DNA from: Xestospongia muta
Lineage: Eukaryota > Porifera > Demospongiae > Haplosclerida > Petrosiidae
Reading direction: 5' to 3'
Length of the DNA stretch: 64,000 nt
Assembly (NCBI GenBank): GCA_963693285.1
Contig: OY848924.1
Span: 681,501-745,500, forward strand
Shown here: one piece after another, positions 12,101-27,100 of the stretch
Layout of the letters: every line of letters starts with the position of its first letter
Position numbering within the stretch: the first letter of the stretch is position 1
Notes under the pieces: model-generated
Told to the model about the DNA's origin: nothing
Databases searched by the model: none
The model's input: only the letters and a program-made list of their open reading frames with translations
Position numbers and translations under genes: made by a program

Positions 12101-15100
12101 TTTTAGCTTTTAAGTGTCATTTTATGATAAAGTATACCTTATTATTGTAAATCTTTTCTTTTAAATACTGAAAGTGTTTACTGATCACAGACACACTAGT
12201 TAATTTGATGTTCCTTACATAACATTTATATCTATCTCTCTCTATATAGGAAGGCAATACCCCTCTCTATATTGCATCAGAGGAAGGCAACATTGAAATT
12301 GTCCAAATATTACTAAAAGCTAATGCTAGTACTGATCTAGCAAACAAAGTAAGTTGATTAATATAAATTATCATAATTTTTCTTGATTAATGTCAGAGTA
12401 TTTTGACCTGACATTAAAAGAAGGCAGGTGTTTATTTGTTGTAGTTATTAACCCTAATACCACGAACTATTCTGTCCCTTAACATTTTGTCCAGTTTGTC
12501 TCCGAAATAACAAAATTCTGATAATTTCCTTAGTTCTGCTACAAAAGTGGCAATAGTTTCGTTTGACTGACGAACTCTATAATTTAAATGAAAACATTGA
12601 ACTATCTCCAATTCTACTGGTCACTTAATTAAAATAATTATCATATTTCTACCATTAAACTTCTTTATGTTTGTTAAGCTTTTGAGCTGACATTAAAAGA
12701 AGGCAAGTGTTTATTCACCATAGTTATAAACTGTTATCTGACAAAAATTACAAAAAATTAGCTGTTGCTTTTTGGTCCCTTTTTAGCTATTAAGTGTCAT
12801 TTTATAGCAAAGTGTACCTTGTCATTTTGAATCTTTTTAATACTGAAAGTGTTTACTGATCACAAATGTACTAGTTAATTTGATGTTCCTCACATAACAT
12901 TTATTATATCTATATATATATAGGAAGGCAAGACCCCTCTCTATGTTGCATCAGAGAATTGCTACATTGAAATCGTGCAAGTATTACTAAAGGCTAATGC
13001 TAGTATTGATCTAGCAAACAAAGTAAGTATATTTGTATAAATTATCATAATATTCCTTGATTAATGTCAGAGTATTTTGACCTGACATTAAAAGAAGGCA
13101 GGTGTTCATTTGTTCTAGTTATTAACCCTTACTTGACAATAAATACAAAACATTAGCTTTTGCTTGTTTTTTTTAGCCTTTAAAAGTGACATTATATCAA
13201 GTTATAACTTGTAATTTTAAATCTTTTTTTTTTTATAATAGTGAATGTGTTTATTAATAACAAATACATTTTAATCATAGGAGCCAGTTGCTTTTAGTCA
13301 AGTTTTTCTCTGATAAGAAACACCTTTGCATTGCAGGGTGACTAATACCACAAACTATTCTGTCTCTTAACATTTTGTCCAGTTTGTCTCCCAAATTACA
13401 AAATTCTGATAATTTTCTTAGTTCTGCTACAAAAGTGGCAATAGTTTTGTTCAACTGTCAAACTCTAGAATTTAAATGAAAACGTTGAACTATCTCCAAC
13501 TGTCTTGAGTAAAAATGTTCTCTTATTAACTTGACTAAATCCTCATAAGATTGGTCTGAGGGCTTCGTAATTCCATAAATGCTAAGAAGAATGGCATGTT
13601 TCTTCGCTTCACCTCCAATATCATTAGCTACAAAATACTGAAAGTGTTTACTGATCATAGACGCTCTAGCTAATTTGATGTTCCTCACGTAACATTTATA
13701 TCTATATATATATATATATAAAGGCCTATCACACTTAAATCATGAGAGCATCAAGCCACACCCAGCAAAGACATTTCTTTGAATAAGGAGTTTACTAACT
13801 GAATAAAATTGCTTGCTCCTTCTGTTTAATCAAGGTAGACAATGAGTAGTTGTTTCATTTAATAAGTTCAAATAGAGAATTTAATATTCATGTAGCTATA
13901 GATATTGGTTTACACAATATATTATGTAATATATTTGTAGTCACTACAACAAGGGGAGTGGCTCATTGTTATTGTAGTACTAAATACATGTTTAGTTTTA
14001 TGTCAATATGAGAACTGTTATAGTGTACTATAGTACACAAGTATATATTGAGCAATGAAACAAACCGACCCCATGATATAGCCACTAGTCCTGTTTGACA
14101 TGCGGGACAAAGTATTAGGCAATTACACGCGTGGGCAGCTGATTATGCTAGAAAATCATACAAACCATAACAACGCTTTAAAGCTTACTATGGCAACTAA
14201 ATAACATTTACAGGTAAGTAATTATTTTGACATTCTAGGTAAGTTGTTGCTGTTACCGTACCAACAAGAAAAGCCATAAATGCAAGCTAAACTCTGTAGT
14301 ATACTATGACAAAAACGCCTACAATTTATAGCCATTTTCAAAGCAGTAGAACTTGGCTGATCATATCTATGCACATACAGTTGATCTCTTCATTGTTTGG
14401 GGAGTCTATTCATACTTTGTTCTAAGCCAAATGATGTAAACTAAGTGCACGATGGTTTCCTTGGACACACCCTGTCATTTATTTGGGTGAACTTGCAATT
14501 TAAATTGATAAAGGAAGTGGAACGTTTTTCTTTTTATCATAATATTACAGCCATAGCCAGTTAGCTGTAATACAGTAAAGACACTCTGACAACTTTAGCT
14601 TGCCTTTTGCAAAAGATATGCTACTTAGCAGGCATTCATAATGATGAATGCAAATTTGCATTCGCACCATATTTCGAACCACCAGGGTGGATGCAATTTT
14701 GCATCCACATGCGTCAAAGGGTTAATGCTGGTCACATTATAGTTACTACCTGCTAGGATATAACATAGTTAGCACCACACCACAATATTCCACTAGTTCA
14801 ACTTTATTAAATAGTTATCGATGTCTTTAAATAAGTCTATATATGTCATTTATCTCAGACATGTTTGCCTATCACATAAAGAAAAAAAAACTTTTAATGT
14901 GTTTCAAAGGACTTTTAGCTTTATGTACATACAAGCATGTGGACTTTCTCTAATTTTTTGTATTGTTCTGACACTATGTCTGTACATGACTAGAAAGCTG
15001 AGATAATTAAGGGTTAACGTTACTGCTATGATCATGAGACCATCCACACTTATAGTTCATACCACATCATAATACTATGTCCACTGTTCATATAAATATT

Positions 15101-18100
15101 GCTATCTACTTTGATTTGCATTAATTGTTATGCTGCAAGGATAGAAACAAAACAGCTAGTGATAAATATGTACACACAAATCCAATGCTAAATTATCTTT
15201 ATAAGTAGCTAGGTTCTTCAATCTATATTGTTCATAACTGATGATAATTTATACTAATTTTATTTCTTTTCATTCTGCTTACACACAGCAATAAAAGGAT
15301 GTATAGTGGTCAGCTACTTATGTGGGGACTTTTATATGATTTGTGTGTAAACATAATTATTCTTCATCATCTTGTCTCTTTCCTTCAACATTGCCATATC
15401 TACATCATTGACATTTCAAAGTGTTTTTAATTACTGTTAATGATAATTAGTGAATTTTTATTTATTATAAATGTTGGATACTGTTCACTGAATTCTAACT
15501 GCTATCTCTTAGCCATACAATGCAAAGAGATTAATCTAAGTACGATATACTGGTAGAGTCTGAAGTAACTGTAGTAGTGTGTTATTGTATATTAGTACAC
15601 TCCTTACATTTATCATGTTGATAACATCAAGTAAAACCTTCCCTAATAGCTAGAGGATGAATGTTATCTACTATCACTTAATAATGCTTTTGCTATATAG
15701 TTAGTAATAGTATGTGACAATAATATTTTATATTGTTTAGTTTGGCAAGACTCCATTGTACATAGCATGTTACTATGGTCATTCATACGCATTCAGGAAA
15801 CGTCTCCAAGCACTGAAAAGACTGCTACAATTAGATAATATATCGATTTATATTTGTACTACGGGACGTTACCAAAGAACATTTCATCTTCAAGTTACAA
15901 TAAATTTTGTATATGAAATATTGATACATTTTAAAGGGTCATGTAAAGACTCATGGAGAGAAACTTTTCATCACCTAATTAGCACTTAATCTTGCTTGGC
16001 AATTGAATGATACTATCACTTACTCAGTTACTGCTTCACAAACATGGCACAGCTAGAAATCAAGCAACAATAATGAGCATATACAGAATGACAAAGCTTA
16101 CCATTTTATAACCACACCTTCTGGAATGTTAATTAATTTTTTTGCAATAACAACATCATAGCTGGGCCTAAGCTGGCATAGGATTTATAAATAACTTAGA
16201 AACTGCAGCGAGGTTCGGCACTTTAGTGCCTTTCATTTTTCATTGTTGTATTGCTGTAATAGACAAGGAATTAGACTAATTCTGTCATCAACAAAGTCAA
16301 TACTTCATTTGTGTACACATATATTTTTAAACTGTTACTAACTCTATAGTATGATGTTCAACATTGCTGTGATATCTTCACTATACTATAACTGATTACC
16401 AGACTTAGTTATATTCTCTTACTGTAGTATTTTAAATATTGTAGTAGTCATATTTTCATTCATATTCTTTGTTGTTTTATTATTAGAACGATGACACAGC
16501 TTTGCATTTAGCCTCACGTAATGGTCACACTGAGGTAGTCCAGTTGCTGCTACAGTCAAATGCAAATCCTAACATTAATAACAAGGTCAGTGTGTATTGT
16601 ATATAGTTTATATTTAACCTCACTGTGTGTGGGCACATAGCGAGGGTACTGTAGTCTGTTTGTGTGTGTGTGTCTGTGTCTGTGTGTCTGTACCGGGGTT
16701 GTTTTTTTTGAACTGCTATAACTTGGCAACCAAAGCGTTAGCAGCTACCAATGTTTAGCAGCGACTAGAAAAACATGTGGACTTTACAACAGTAGTATCA
16801 AGAACATCAAGAAAAACAGAAGCTTAAAACTCGCAAAAGAATTTTCAGGCTGCAGAGGTCAAGTGCCGTTTCTCAAAAAGTAAAAAACTTAAAGTGGAGA
16901 TTTTTTAATATGTTGTAAACAATCTCAGAGGAATACGGATCAGAAAGACAGAAGGCTGTTGGTCGAAGCAATTGTTGGAAAAGTTCTGAAAAATGCTTTG
17001 TGGGCTTGGAGCGAAGTAACGCATTCAGGAAACGTCTTCAAGCACTGAAAAGACTGCTACTAATAGATAATATATCGATTTATATTTGTACTACGGGACG
17101 TTACCAAAGAACATTTCATCTTCAAGTTACAATAAATTTTGTATATGAAATATTGATATTTTTTAAAGGGTCATGTAAAGACTCGAAGAAACTTTTCTTC
17201 ACAAAATTAGCACTTAATCTTGCTTGGCAATTGAATGATACTATCACTTACTCAGTTACTGCTTCACAAACATGGCACAGCTAGAAATCATGCAACAATA
17301 ATGAGCATATACAGAATGACAAAGCTTACCATTTTATAACCACACCTTCTGGAATGTTAATTAATTTTTTTGCAATAACAACATCATAGCTGGGCCTAAG
17401 CTGACATAGGATTTATAAATAACTTAGAAACTGCAGCGAGGTTCGGCACTTTAGTGCCTTTCATTTTTCATTGTTGTATTGCTGTAATAGACAAGGAATT
17501 AGACTAATTCTGTCATCAACAAAGTCAATACTTCATCTGTGTACACATATATTTTTAAACTGTTACTAACTCTATAGTATGATGTTCAACATTGCTGTGA
17601 TATCTTCACTATACTATAACTGATTACCAGACTTAGTTATATTCTCTTACTGTAGTATTTTAAATATTGTAGTAGTCATATTTTCATTCACATTCTTTGT
17701 TGTTTTATTATTAGAATGATGATACAGCTTTGCATTTAGCCTCAGGTAATGGTTACATTGAGGTAGTCCAAGTTCTGCTACAGTCAAATGCAAATCCTAA
17801 CATTTATAACAAGGTCAGTGTGTATTGTATATAGTTTATATTTAATTTATTATCTCTACTACATGTACATATATGTAGTACTACCTGTCTAGTAGGACAG
17901 GATATAGATCAAAGCCAATGTAATAAATACAATTAAGTTAACCTTTTCATGCCATGTAATTAATTTTCAATATAATTTGTGTGGGTGGGACAAAGTAGCT
18001 CTCATTTGTTGTTTGATATATAACAATTACTAATATAACTGGAAAATATAATAAACCTAATATGTAAAACAATATATAAAACATTAATGTGTTCTTAGTT

Positions 18101-21100
18101 GAAATAAGCCTGATCAGTCCTAAGATTGTTTTGGACCATGTGTGTATGTATATTTCTATATATGTCCACTTTAACAAGTTTAATCTATTATTATTATTAA
18201 ACAATTTATTTCATTTTATAGTGGAGACATAGTCCACTTCATATAGCATACTGGTATGGTTATGATAACATTGTTAAGCTCTTATGTTCTTTTGGAGGAG
18301 ATATGGACCAAGTTAGAAATGTAAGTGATAAATGTAATAATATATTTACTGTATATGATGACATGGACATAGTGATCTTATATGTTATGATATATTATAA
18401 ACATGACCTAATTATATGTGGGTACATGTCACAGTTATAATATATTATTTATTTTGACAGGATGACTTACTTTTGACTTCAGCTGAAAATGGTGATATAG
18501 AAAATGTAACTCTAGCACTTATATCAGGTGCTAATATCAATGTTCATCATGGTTATGATAAGGTTAGTACACTGATTAAATAGTAATAAATTACTGTTGT
18601 TTGTTAATATTTACTGTTTAAAGTAATACCATATACCGGGATTTATTAGCGACGATAAAATTTGGCGGAATTGTAAAATTTATAATTGGCAAAATTAAAT
18701 TTGACAAATTTAGCACATGTCTTGTTACCACACCCACTTTAGCCATTCAGCCACGATATTTCACGTGTACAAATAAAAAATGTGGGTGTGGGAACTGCGT
18801 AAAAAAATTGACAGTTATTTATTTGGCAATTTTTTGAAAATCTCCAATTCGCCAAATTTTATCGGTCGCCAATAAATCCCAGTATACGGTATATTCTATA
18901 ACAAAGGGGATCAATTACAAGCATTTAAGAGATTTGGCCCCACCCACTCTTATAGACATTGTTCATCTAGAAAGCGGTTTAATCTCTCTTTTCCTATTTC
19001 CATAAGACTTCTCTATCATTTACTTTATTGACATTGTCATACAATGTTAATGAAGAAGGAATTATTTAACACACAACTTTAATTAATATGACTATTTTGA
19101 CATTTTGCCACACTTCCTACTAACCTTGTACTATTAGTATAACTTTTTTTAAAATTTAACTACATGTAACAACTGCCAATGTAGTTAGCAACAAATGAAT
19201 TTAATTTACTCTTTTTATCAGTAATTCAACCTGACCATGTCAACAATAAAATTAATACTTGTGTACTTCCTCTAGTATCAGCAAACAGCTCTACATTATG
19301 CATCAAAAGGAGGTTACTATGATATTGTACAACTATTGTTAAAGTCAAGTGCAGATCTCAACATTTGTGACATGGTCAGTGTATATTGTTTGTAGAGATT
19401 ACTACATGTTACTAGATTTAAATCAGTATTTAATAGATATAGAATTTTATGGGTGTGGCTGTTAATAATTTCTACATTGACCTGTTGTTCAAAGTTTTGT
19501 TAGTAAAGGATTAACAAAGATAGTCAGTGTCAGGTATCAGTAGGTGTGGTTTGTTATAATAGTAGTACATATAGTTGGAGACATCTTGGTATTCACAGAG
19601 GTCCCACTAGTATGATGTGCCATTTGTGTCAAACTGTTCTGATGATTGTAGACATTGTATCATTAACATTATACTGTACTTTTATACTGTTACTAGACCT
19701 ACAGCCAAAGCTTGAACACCAACCCCTTGAGGATAGGAAAAACATCCAGTAGTGAGCCATTTTAATTTTAATTTTGAGATAGGAGATGTACCATTCACTA
19801 TACGTATAAATCAGGTCCAAACTTGAAGTTATCTGTTTCCTAGAGGTGTGGTTAAATGATGGTATAGCCATTAGTATCTTATCTGGAGCTGTCCTTAAGA
19901 CATCTAAATTACCTATGGTTACTAATATAACTAGACCCCTCCCCTTAAAAAGTTAAACCTTAACATTGATGGCATACTTGAGATATATCGCAATTGGTTG
20001 CCAACAGCTTAAGATTATTGAAGAATAATCTCTCTTCTCATAGAAGGACTAGCACTATATTGCATATCAGTGGGTGTGGTTTATAAAATAATAAAGTAAT
20101 ATTACAATAATCAATCAGGACAGGAAACTATTTGTTAATTATTATACAAAATGACTTTATGATTACATTTAAAAAGGTCACTTTATTTTATATTAACAAT
20201 AACAAACATATAACTTTCATAATATATTACAATGAAATCTCCATAGAACATCTTCTCATTGGTTATAATACTTAGAAACCCTATACCTTTTAAATGTAGT
20301 TATAAAGTCAAGTTTAAATATTAATATCATGTTAATAAAATTGATAATTATTATAAGTGTGGTAGTTATGATAAGTTTGTGACCTAAATGACCTAGTTTA
20401 TTATTAATGACAATGTTTATAGTAAACTGACACTTATTTAATATCTTAGATAGTTTCTATGTCTTTTTATGTCCCTGTCATTGGTCAGGTTTGACATGAT
20501 AATACAATAGCTATGATTATCTGTATTGATGACTGTTATATTGACTATATAGTTTATTGTATGATAGTTCCTGTACTTTTTGTAATTGAATAACTTTTCC
20601 TCTTTTGTTTTCTAGTTTGGTAGAACAGCAGCACATTATGCAGCAGAGAAGGGTCATGTTGATGTTCTAAAGTTATTAATTGAAGAGGGACAAGCTGACA
20701 TAAATGCTACAGATAATGTAAGTCATATTATAGTTACTTATGAGCTATTCCTTTGAAGTATGACATTTAATATTGTCTTCAATATTGATATCAACCTCAC
20801 TCATATCCAGACTGTCCAATATTTTGATAACATGTTTTTGACAAAAGACATTCCAAGAACAATAATCAAAAATAAAATTTTGATATTTGCCTACAATGTG
20901 TCAAACATAACCTGTTGTTATTATATCAATCAATGACAATATTTATTAATAATCAATTAATTAATAGTTATGAATAATTAATACACAAACTTTAGCATGC
21001 TCTGTGTGACCTTTATTGTGTGCTTCTTGGTGTAACTTGTACCATAATGATGACATCACTATATGTCATGTGTTGATAATGGTAGTATGAATGTATGGTT

Positions 21101-24100
21101 TAGTTTTTTTGAGTTTAGAAGGTTAAGGCTTTAGGGTGCTTCTTGGTAACTTGTAACTTGTACTATAATGATGACATCAATATGTGTCATGTCATGATGA
21201 TGTCATCATATTCAAGTTACACCAAGAACCACTCCCTTTATTAGCCCTCCCACATATATACACATACTCTTGTGATTTACCTGTCTGTTTGTGGCTTCAA
21301 TAGTTTTTGATCTTCTGTTATAATACACTTTATGTTGATTTTCCTATAATTGGGTAATAGCATTCTTAGGAACTTTATATATTCTAAATAGATCACCAAT
21401 TTGAGGTGGAAGTACATTGACACGTGGACAAGCCACTTTGTTCATTTGTATTTATAACAAATATTCACATGTTCTAATGGACACATAGTGAGTGATACAA
21501 GGTAGCATAAGTTAGTAAAAGACAGTCTGTGCTTCTATATGAAAGATCATCACTACGTCCAATACATACCATAACAGCCATTTTGCATTTTCACTCTCTT
21601 AACACATGCTCACATCTATGTATACTTTACCTACATCCTCATTCCTGTTGTATGAGTCCTATATGTACTTGTCCCCAGACCCTTCATCTCTTAGGGAAGG
21701 GTTGGCAATGTCAGACTAATATTGGTAATCTTTATTAACTAGTTAAAGAGGTAGTCTTTGATATGATCTCTAACATATGTACATACTTTTGTCTTTGGAC
21801 TTGTCATGTCAGTCTTCCATGTCATTGTATAATGTACAAGACTTTCTTTTGAAATATTTAGTCTTTTTTTCTTATGACTATATACTGTTTAAAATAATAT
21901 ACCATAATTAGCTTTTTTTCGTTGTGAAATATTTTTGTTTCACCCTCGATAAACGAATTTTTTGCAAATTGAAAATTTCTATTTAATGTCTGTTTCTAAT
22001 AACTGCTACAGCATACCTATCAACAGGATTTGTTGGTTGTTTCACACAAGTTAGCTGCTCACCGACAGCCGCTATCCATATGGCCTTATAGACATGGTAT
22101 CCCCTTGTGCAACAGGGCACATCTTTCTCCATTACTCGAGCCATTACAACATGTGGTCTCACCTTTGTGTAAAAATTTCATTTTAGCAAAATTTTTGTTT
22201 AATTAGAGTCAGACGAAAATTTAGCAAAACAAAATTTTTTGAAATGAATATTTTGAGAACAAAATAAAAACTAATTACTGTATTCTATAACAAACGAGAT
22301 CAATTACAAGCATTTAAGAGATTTAGCCCCACCCACTCTTGTAGTCGTCATATTGTAGTAGTCATATTTTCATTCAAATTCTTTGTTGTTTTATTACTAG
22401 GATAATGATACTGCTTTGCATTTAGCCCCACCCAGTCTTGTAGACATTGTTCATCTAGAAGGCGGTTTAATCTCTCTTTTCTTATTTCCATAACACTTCT
22501 TTATCATTTACTTTATTGACATTGTCATACAATGTTAATGAAGAAGGAATGTTTTTAACCCACACCTTTAATTAATATGACTATTTTGACATTTTGCCAC
22601 ACTTCCTACTAACCTTGTACTATTAGTACAACTTTTTACCAAATTCAAGTTTATCAAAAGACTATTATTTTATTTGTAAACTAGTAGATTTGTATTTATT
22701 GATATAATCTTGTCTTTGGTCAATGATATACATGGTCAGTGAATGTCAGCTCACAAATGACATGAACACTTGTATTATTAAACTCAATGTACCTAACATT
22801 TGAAGTCTACCTATCATTAAAAGAATCCTGGTATTCATAGAATACCACTAGATTTGTAAAACTAGTACAAACTTGTTATCTTGTTATTAGTAAGAATTGT
22901 GGTAAGAAAGTGTTGTGGTTATTATTATTAAAGAAAAAGTAGACATTTTTAAAACTACTAAAAGATGTGTATAAGATGTCTAGAGCAATGTGAAGGTAAA
23001 TAAGATCAAAGACAAAGTTAGAACCTAAATATATAGAAATTATGTTACAAATAATAAAGTTTACTCTATCAGGAACAGAGTAAAGATAGATATCAAAGTC
23101 ACATTTATTATTAAATCTAGTATATGACTGTGTGAGGAAAACCCTGCATATCCACATATTAATTTAACATTAATTATCTATTGTGTTTCATGTCCTACAT
23201 GTTACTAGATTGAAATCAGTATTTAATAGACATAGAATGTGGTTCATTTTATTATTGGTATATATTATAATATTCTATAAAATTTAATGCTATTATAATC
23301 AACAATAAATACTTGTGTACTTCATCTAGGATCAGAAAACAGCTCTACATTGTGCATCACAAAGAGGTTACTATGATATCGTACAACTATTGTTAAACTC
23401 CAATGCAGATTCCAACATTTGTAATAAGGTCAGTATATATCATTTGTAGAGATTACCGTAGTTCCCTGAGTAAGCACCCATGGGCACTTACAGTTCATTT
23501 GCAAGTTAAAAGGGGTGTGCGCTTACATGCGATTTTTCAAAAACAGCTTCTAGTAAGCACCCACTTATAAATAATTAATTATTCACCATGAAGTTGAAGC
23601 TGTCTACATCATACATTCCGTATGTATGATATAGAAGTAGAAGCTGTCGAGACTCTGAGAATTCACCGGGAGCATAATGTATCTGTTATAGCAAAGTAGT
23701 ATAGTATAGACAGAAAGCATATTAGAGAATGGGGATAAGCAGTTTGACAAACTTCTCAACTCACAATAATGATACGCTGTATACTCAAGGACAAAAGAAG
23801 GTCCTCCATTGAGCAAGGCGGTTTAGAAGTGCCTAGTGATCTGACCTTTTCAATTCCAAACGGAAGAAAAGACAATGAAACTATAATGTCTAAACTTAGA
23901 AAATTGCTAGCCTAACTTATTTCTCTTTGCTCAACATTTAATAATAACCACAAATCTAAAAGGGTATGGATGGGAGTGGGTACTTGCACGGGGAATTAAA
24001 ATTTTCCTTTAAGGACAAAATTAAGGGGGTGGGCACTTGTTCAGGGAACTACGGTACTACATGTTACTAGATTTAAATCAGTATTTAATAGATATAGAAT

Positions 24101-27100
24101 GTTATGGGTGTGGCTGTTAGTAATTTCTACATTGACCTGTTGTTCAAAGTTTTGTTAGTAAAGGATTAACAAAGATAGTCAGTGTCAGGTAATAGTAGGT
24201 GTGGTCTGTTATAATAGTAGTACATATAGTTGGCAATGATCTTGGTATTCACAAAGGTCCCTCTAATATGATGTGTACATGTCATTTGTACCCAAAGCCA
24301 AAACCCTAAACAAGTGAACATAAGAAGAATAGCCAATAGTGAACCATTCTATTTTAATTTTGAGATAGGCCATACTCTAGACATGTAAATCAGGTACAAG
24401 GACGTTATCTGGACGTTACCAAGAGGTGTGGTTAAAAATGGTCCAGCTATTAATAATACTGGTAGTCATTAATTAATCATGGAGGTTACATATCGTGGTT
24501 AAATCACTAAACCAGTTAATCACCCATCACTACTATAGTCCCAGTTGTTTCTTATGATTAAACATTTATAAATTAATTAATATATCTGTGGTAGTTGTAG
24601 TTTGTTATTTTCATTACATGTACTTCATAGTGACAATAAGAAGAATGGAGCATACATTATGGATGTTGAATAAGCTTATGTTATCCATGGATATATGTTA
24701 CTCACTAGATGTTAAACTCCCTATATCATGAATATATTAACATGTAATAGACATTGCTATTATAATAAACTTGTGGTTACATTGAGAATACACAGTTACC
24801 CCTTAATTCTGATAGACAAAGAGTAATGTCATGGAACAATGTGTCTTATTTAGAGCTGTCCCTAACACTACTATATTACCTATGGTTACTAATATAACTA
24901 GACCCCTCCCCTTAAAAAATTAGACCATAACATTGGTGGCATACTGGACATATATCTTGATTGGTTGCCAACAGCTTAAGATTATTGAAGAATAATCTCT
25001 CTTCTCATAGAAGGACTAGCACTATATTGCATATCAGTGGGTGTGGTTTATAAAATAATAAAGTAATAGTTTCTATGCCTTTTTATGTCCCTGTCATTGG
25101 TCAGGTTTGACATGATAATACAATAGCTATGATTATCTGTATTGATGACTGTTATATTGACTATATAGTTTATTGTATGATAGTTCCTGTACTTTTTGTA
25201 ATTGAATAACTTTTTCTCTTTTATTTTCTAGTTTAGACAAACAGCAGCACATCTTGCAGCAGAGAATTGTCATGTTGATGTTCTAAAGTTATTAATTGAA
25301 GAGGGACAAGCTGACATAAATGCTACAGATAAAGTAAGTCATATTATAGTTACTTATGAGCTATTCCTTTGAAGTATGACATTTAATATTGTCTTCAATA
25401 TTGATATCAACCTCACTCATATCCAGACTGTCCAATATTTTGATAACATGTTTTTGGCAAAAGATGTTGCAAGAACAATAATCAAAAATAAAATTTTGAT
25501 ATTTGCCTACAATGTGTCAAACATAACCTGTTGTCATTATATTAATGACAATATTTATTAATAATCAATTAATTAATAGTCATGAATAATTAATACACAA
25601 AATTTAGCATGCTCTGTGTGACCTTTATTGTGTACTTCTTGGTGTAACTTGTACCATAATGATGACATCATTATATGTCATGTGTTGATAATGGTAGTAT
25701 GAATGTATGGTTTAGTTTTTTGAGTTTAGAAGGTTAAGGCTTTAGGGTGCTTCTTGGTAACTTGTAACTTGTACTATAATGATGACATCAATATGTGTCA
25801 TGTCATGATGATGTCATCATATTCAAGATACACCAAGAACCACTCCCTTTATTAGCCCTCCCACATATATACACATACTCTTGTGATTTACCTGTCTGTT
25901 TGTGGCTTCAATAGTTTTTGATCCTCTGTTATAATACACTTTATGTTGATTTTCCTATAATTGGGTAATAGCATTCTTAGGAACTTTATATATTCTAAAT
26001 AGATCACCAATTTCAAAAACAGCTTCTAGTAAGCGCCCACTTATAAATAAATAATTATTCACCATGAAGTTGAAGCTGTCCACATCATACATTCCGTATG
26101 TATGATGTAGAAGTTGAAGCTGTCAAGACTCTGAGAATTCTCCCAGAGCGTAATGTATCTGTTATAGCAAAGAAGTATAGACAGAAAGCATATTAGAGAA
26201 TGGGATAAGCAGTTTGACAAGCTTCTCAACTCACAATAAGGATACGCTGTATAGTCAAGGACAAAAGAAGGTCCTCCATTGAGCAAGGCGGTTTAGAAGT
26301 GCCTTGTGATCTGACCTTTTCAATTCCAAATGGAAGAAAAGACAATGAAACTATAATGTCTAAACTTAGAAAATTGCTAGCCTAACTTATTTCTCTTTGC
26401 TCAACATGTGATAATAACCACAAATCTAAAGGGTAGGGATGGGGGTGGGTGCTTGCTCGGGGAACTACCTTACTACATGTTACTAGATTTAAATCAGTAT
26501 TTAATAGATATAGAATGTTATGGGTGTGGCTGTTAGTAATTTCTATATTGACCTGTTGTTCAAAGTTTTGTTAGTAAAGGATTAACAAAGATAGTAGTGT
26601 CATGTATCAGTAGGTGTGGTCTGTTATAATAGTAGTACATATAGTTGGCAATGATCTTGGTATTCACAGAGGTCTCACTAATATGGTGTGTACATGTCAT
26701 TTGTACCCAAAGCCTAAACCCTAAACAAGTGAACATAAGAAGAATAGCTAATAGTGAACCATTCTATTTTAATTTTGAGATAGGCCATACTCTAGACATG
26801 TAAATCAGGTACAAGGACGTTATCTGGATGTTACCAAGAGGTGTGGTTAAAAATGGTCTAGCTATTAATAATACTGGTAGTCATTAATTAATCATGGAGG
26901 TTACATATTGTAGTTAAATCACTAAACCAGTTAATCACCCATCACTACTATAGTCCCAGTTGTTTCTTATGATTAAACATTTATAAATTAATTAATATAT
27001 CTGTGGTAGTTGTAGTTTGTTATTTTCATTACATGTACTTCATAGTGACAATAAGAAGAATGGAGCATACATTATGGATGTTGAATAAGCTTATGTCATC

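Noticed and set aside
10500..13050. CRISPR-like regular repeats
   Set aside because: The regular 675-bp spacing is a tandem exon-intron duplication in a eukaryotic gene, not short repeats with unique spacers.
14640..14730. Possible piggyBac end (caaagggttaa) beside twin hairpins
   Set aside because: I found no matching inverted end with a TTAA flank, so there is not enough to call an element.
14821..15006. 61-codon open frame, repeated at 36262 and 47397
   Set aside because: It is repeated only because the whole unit is duplicated. There is no domain, no splice context, and chance length in A+T-rich DNA.
17947..18204. 85-codon minus-strand frame
   Set aside because: It lies wholly in an intron of the plus-strand gene, with no coding signature.
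19629..19871. 80-codon minus-strand frame
   Set aside because: It overlaps an intron repeat on the other strand. There is no recognisable motif, and the related copies at 24240 and 26650 do not keep it open.
22876..23157. 93-codon minus-strand hydrophobic frame
   Set aside because: Low-complexity Phe, Ile and Asn codons are expected from A+T-rich sequence. No homologue or promoter is visible.
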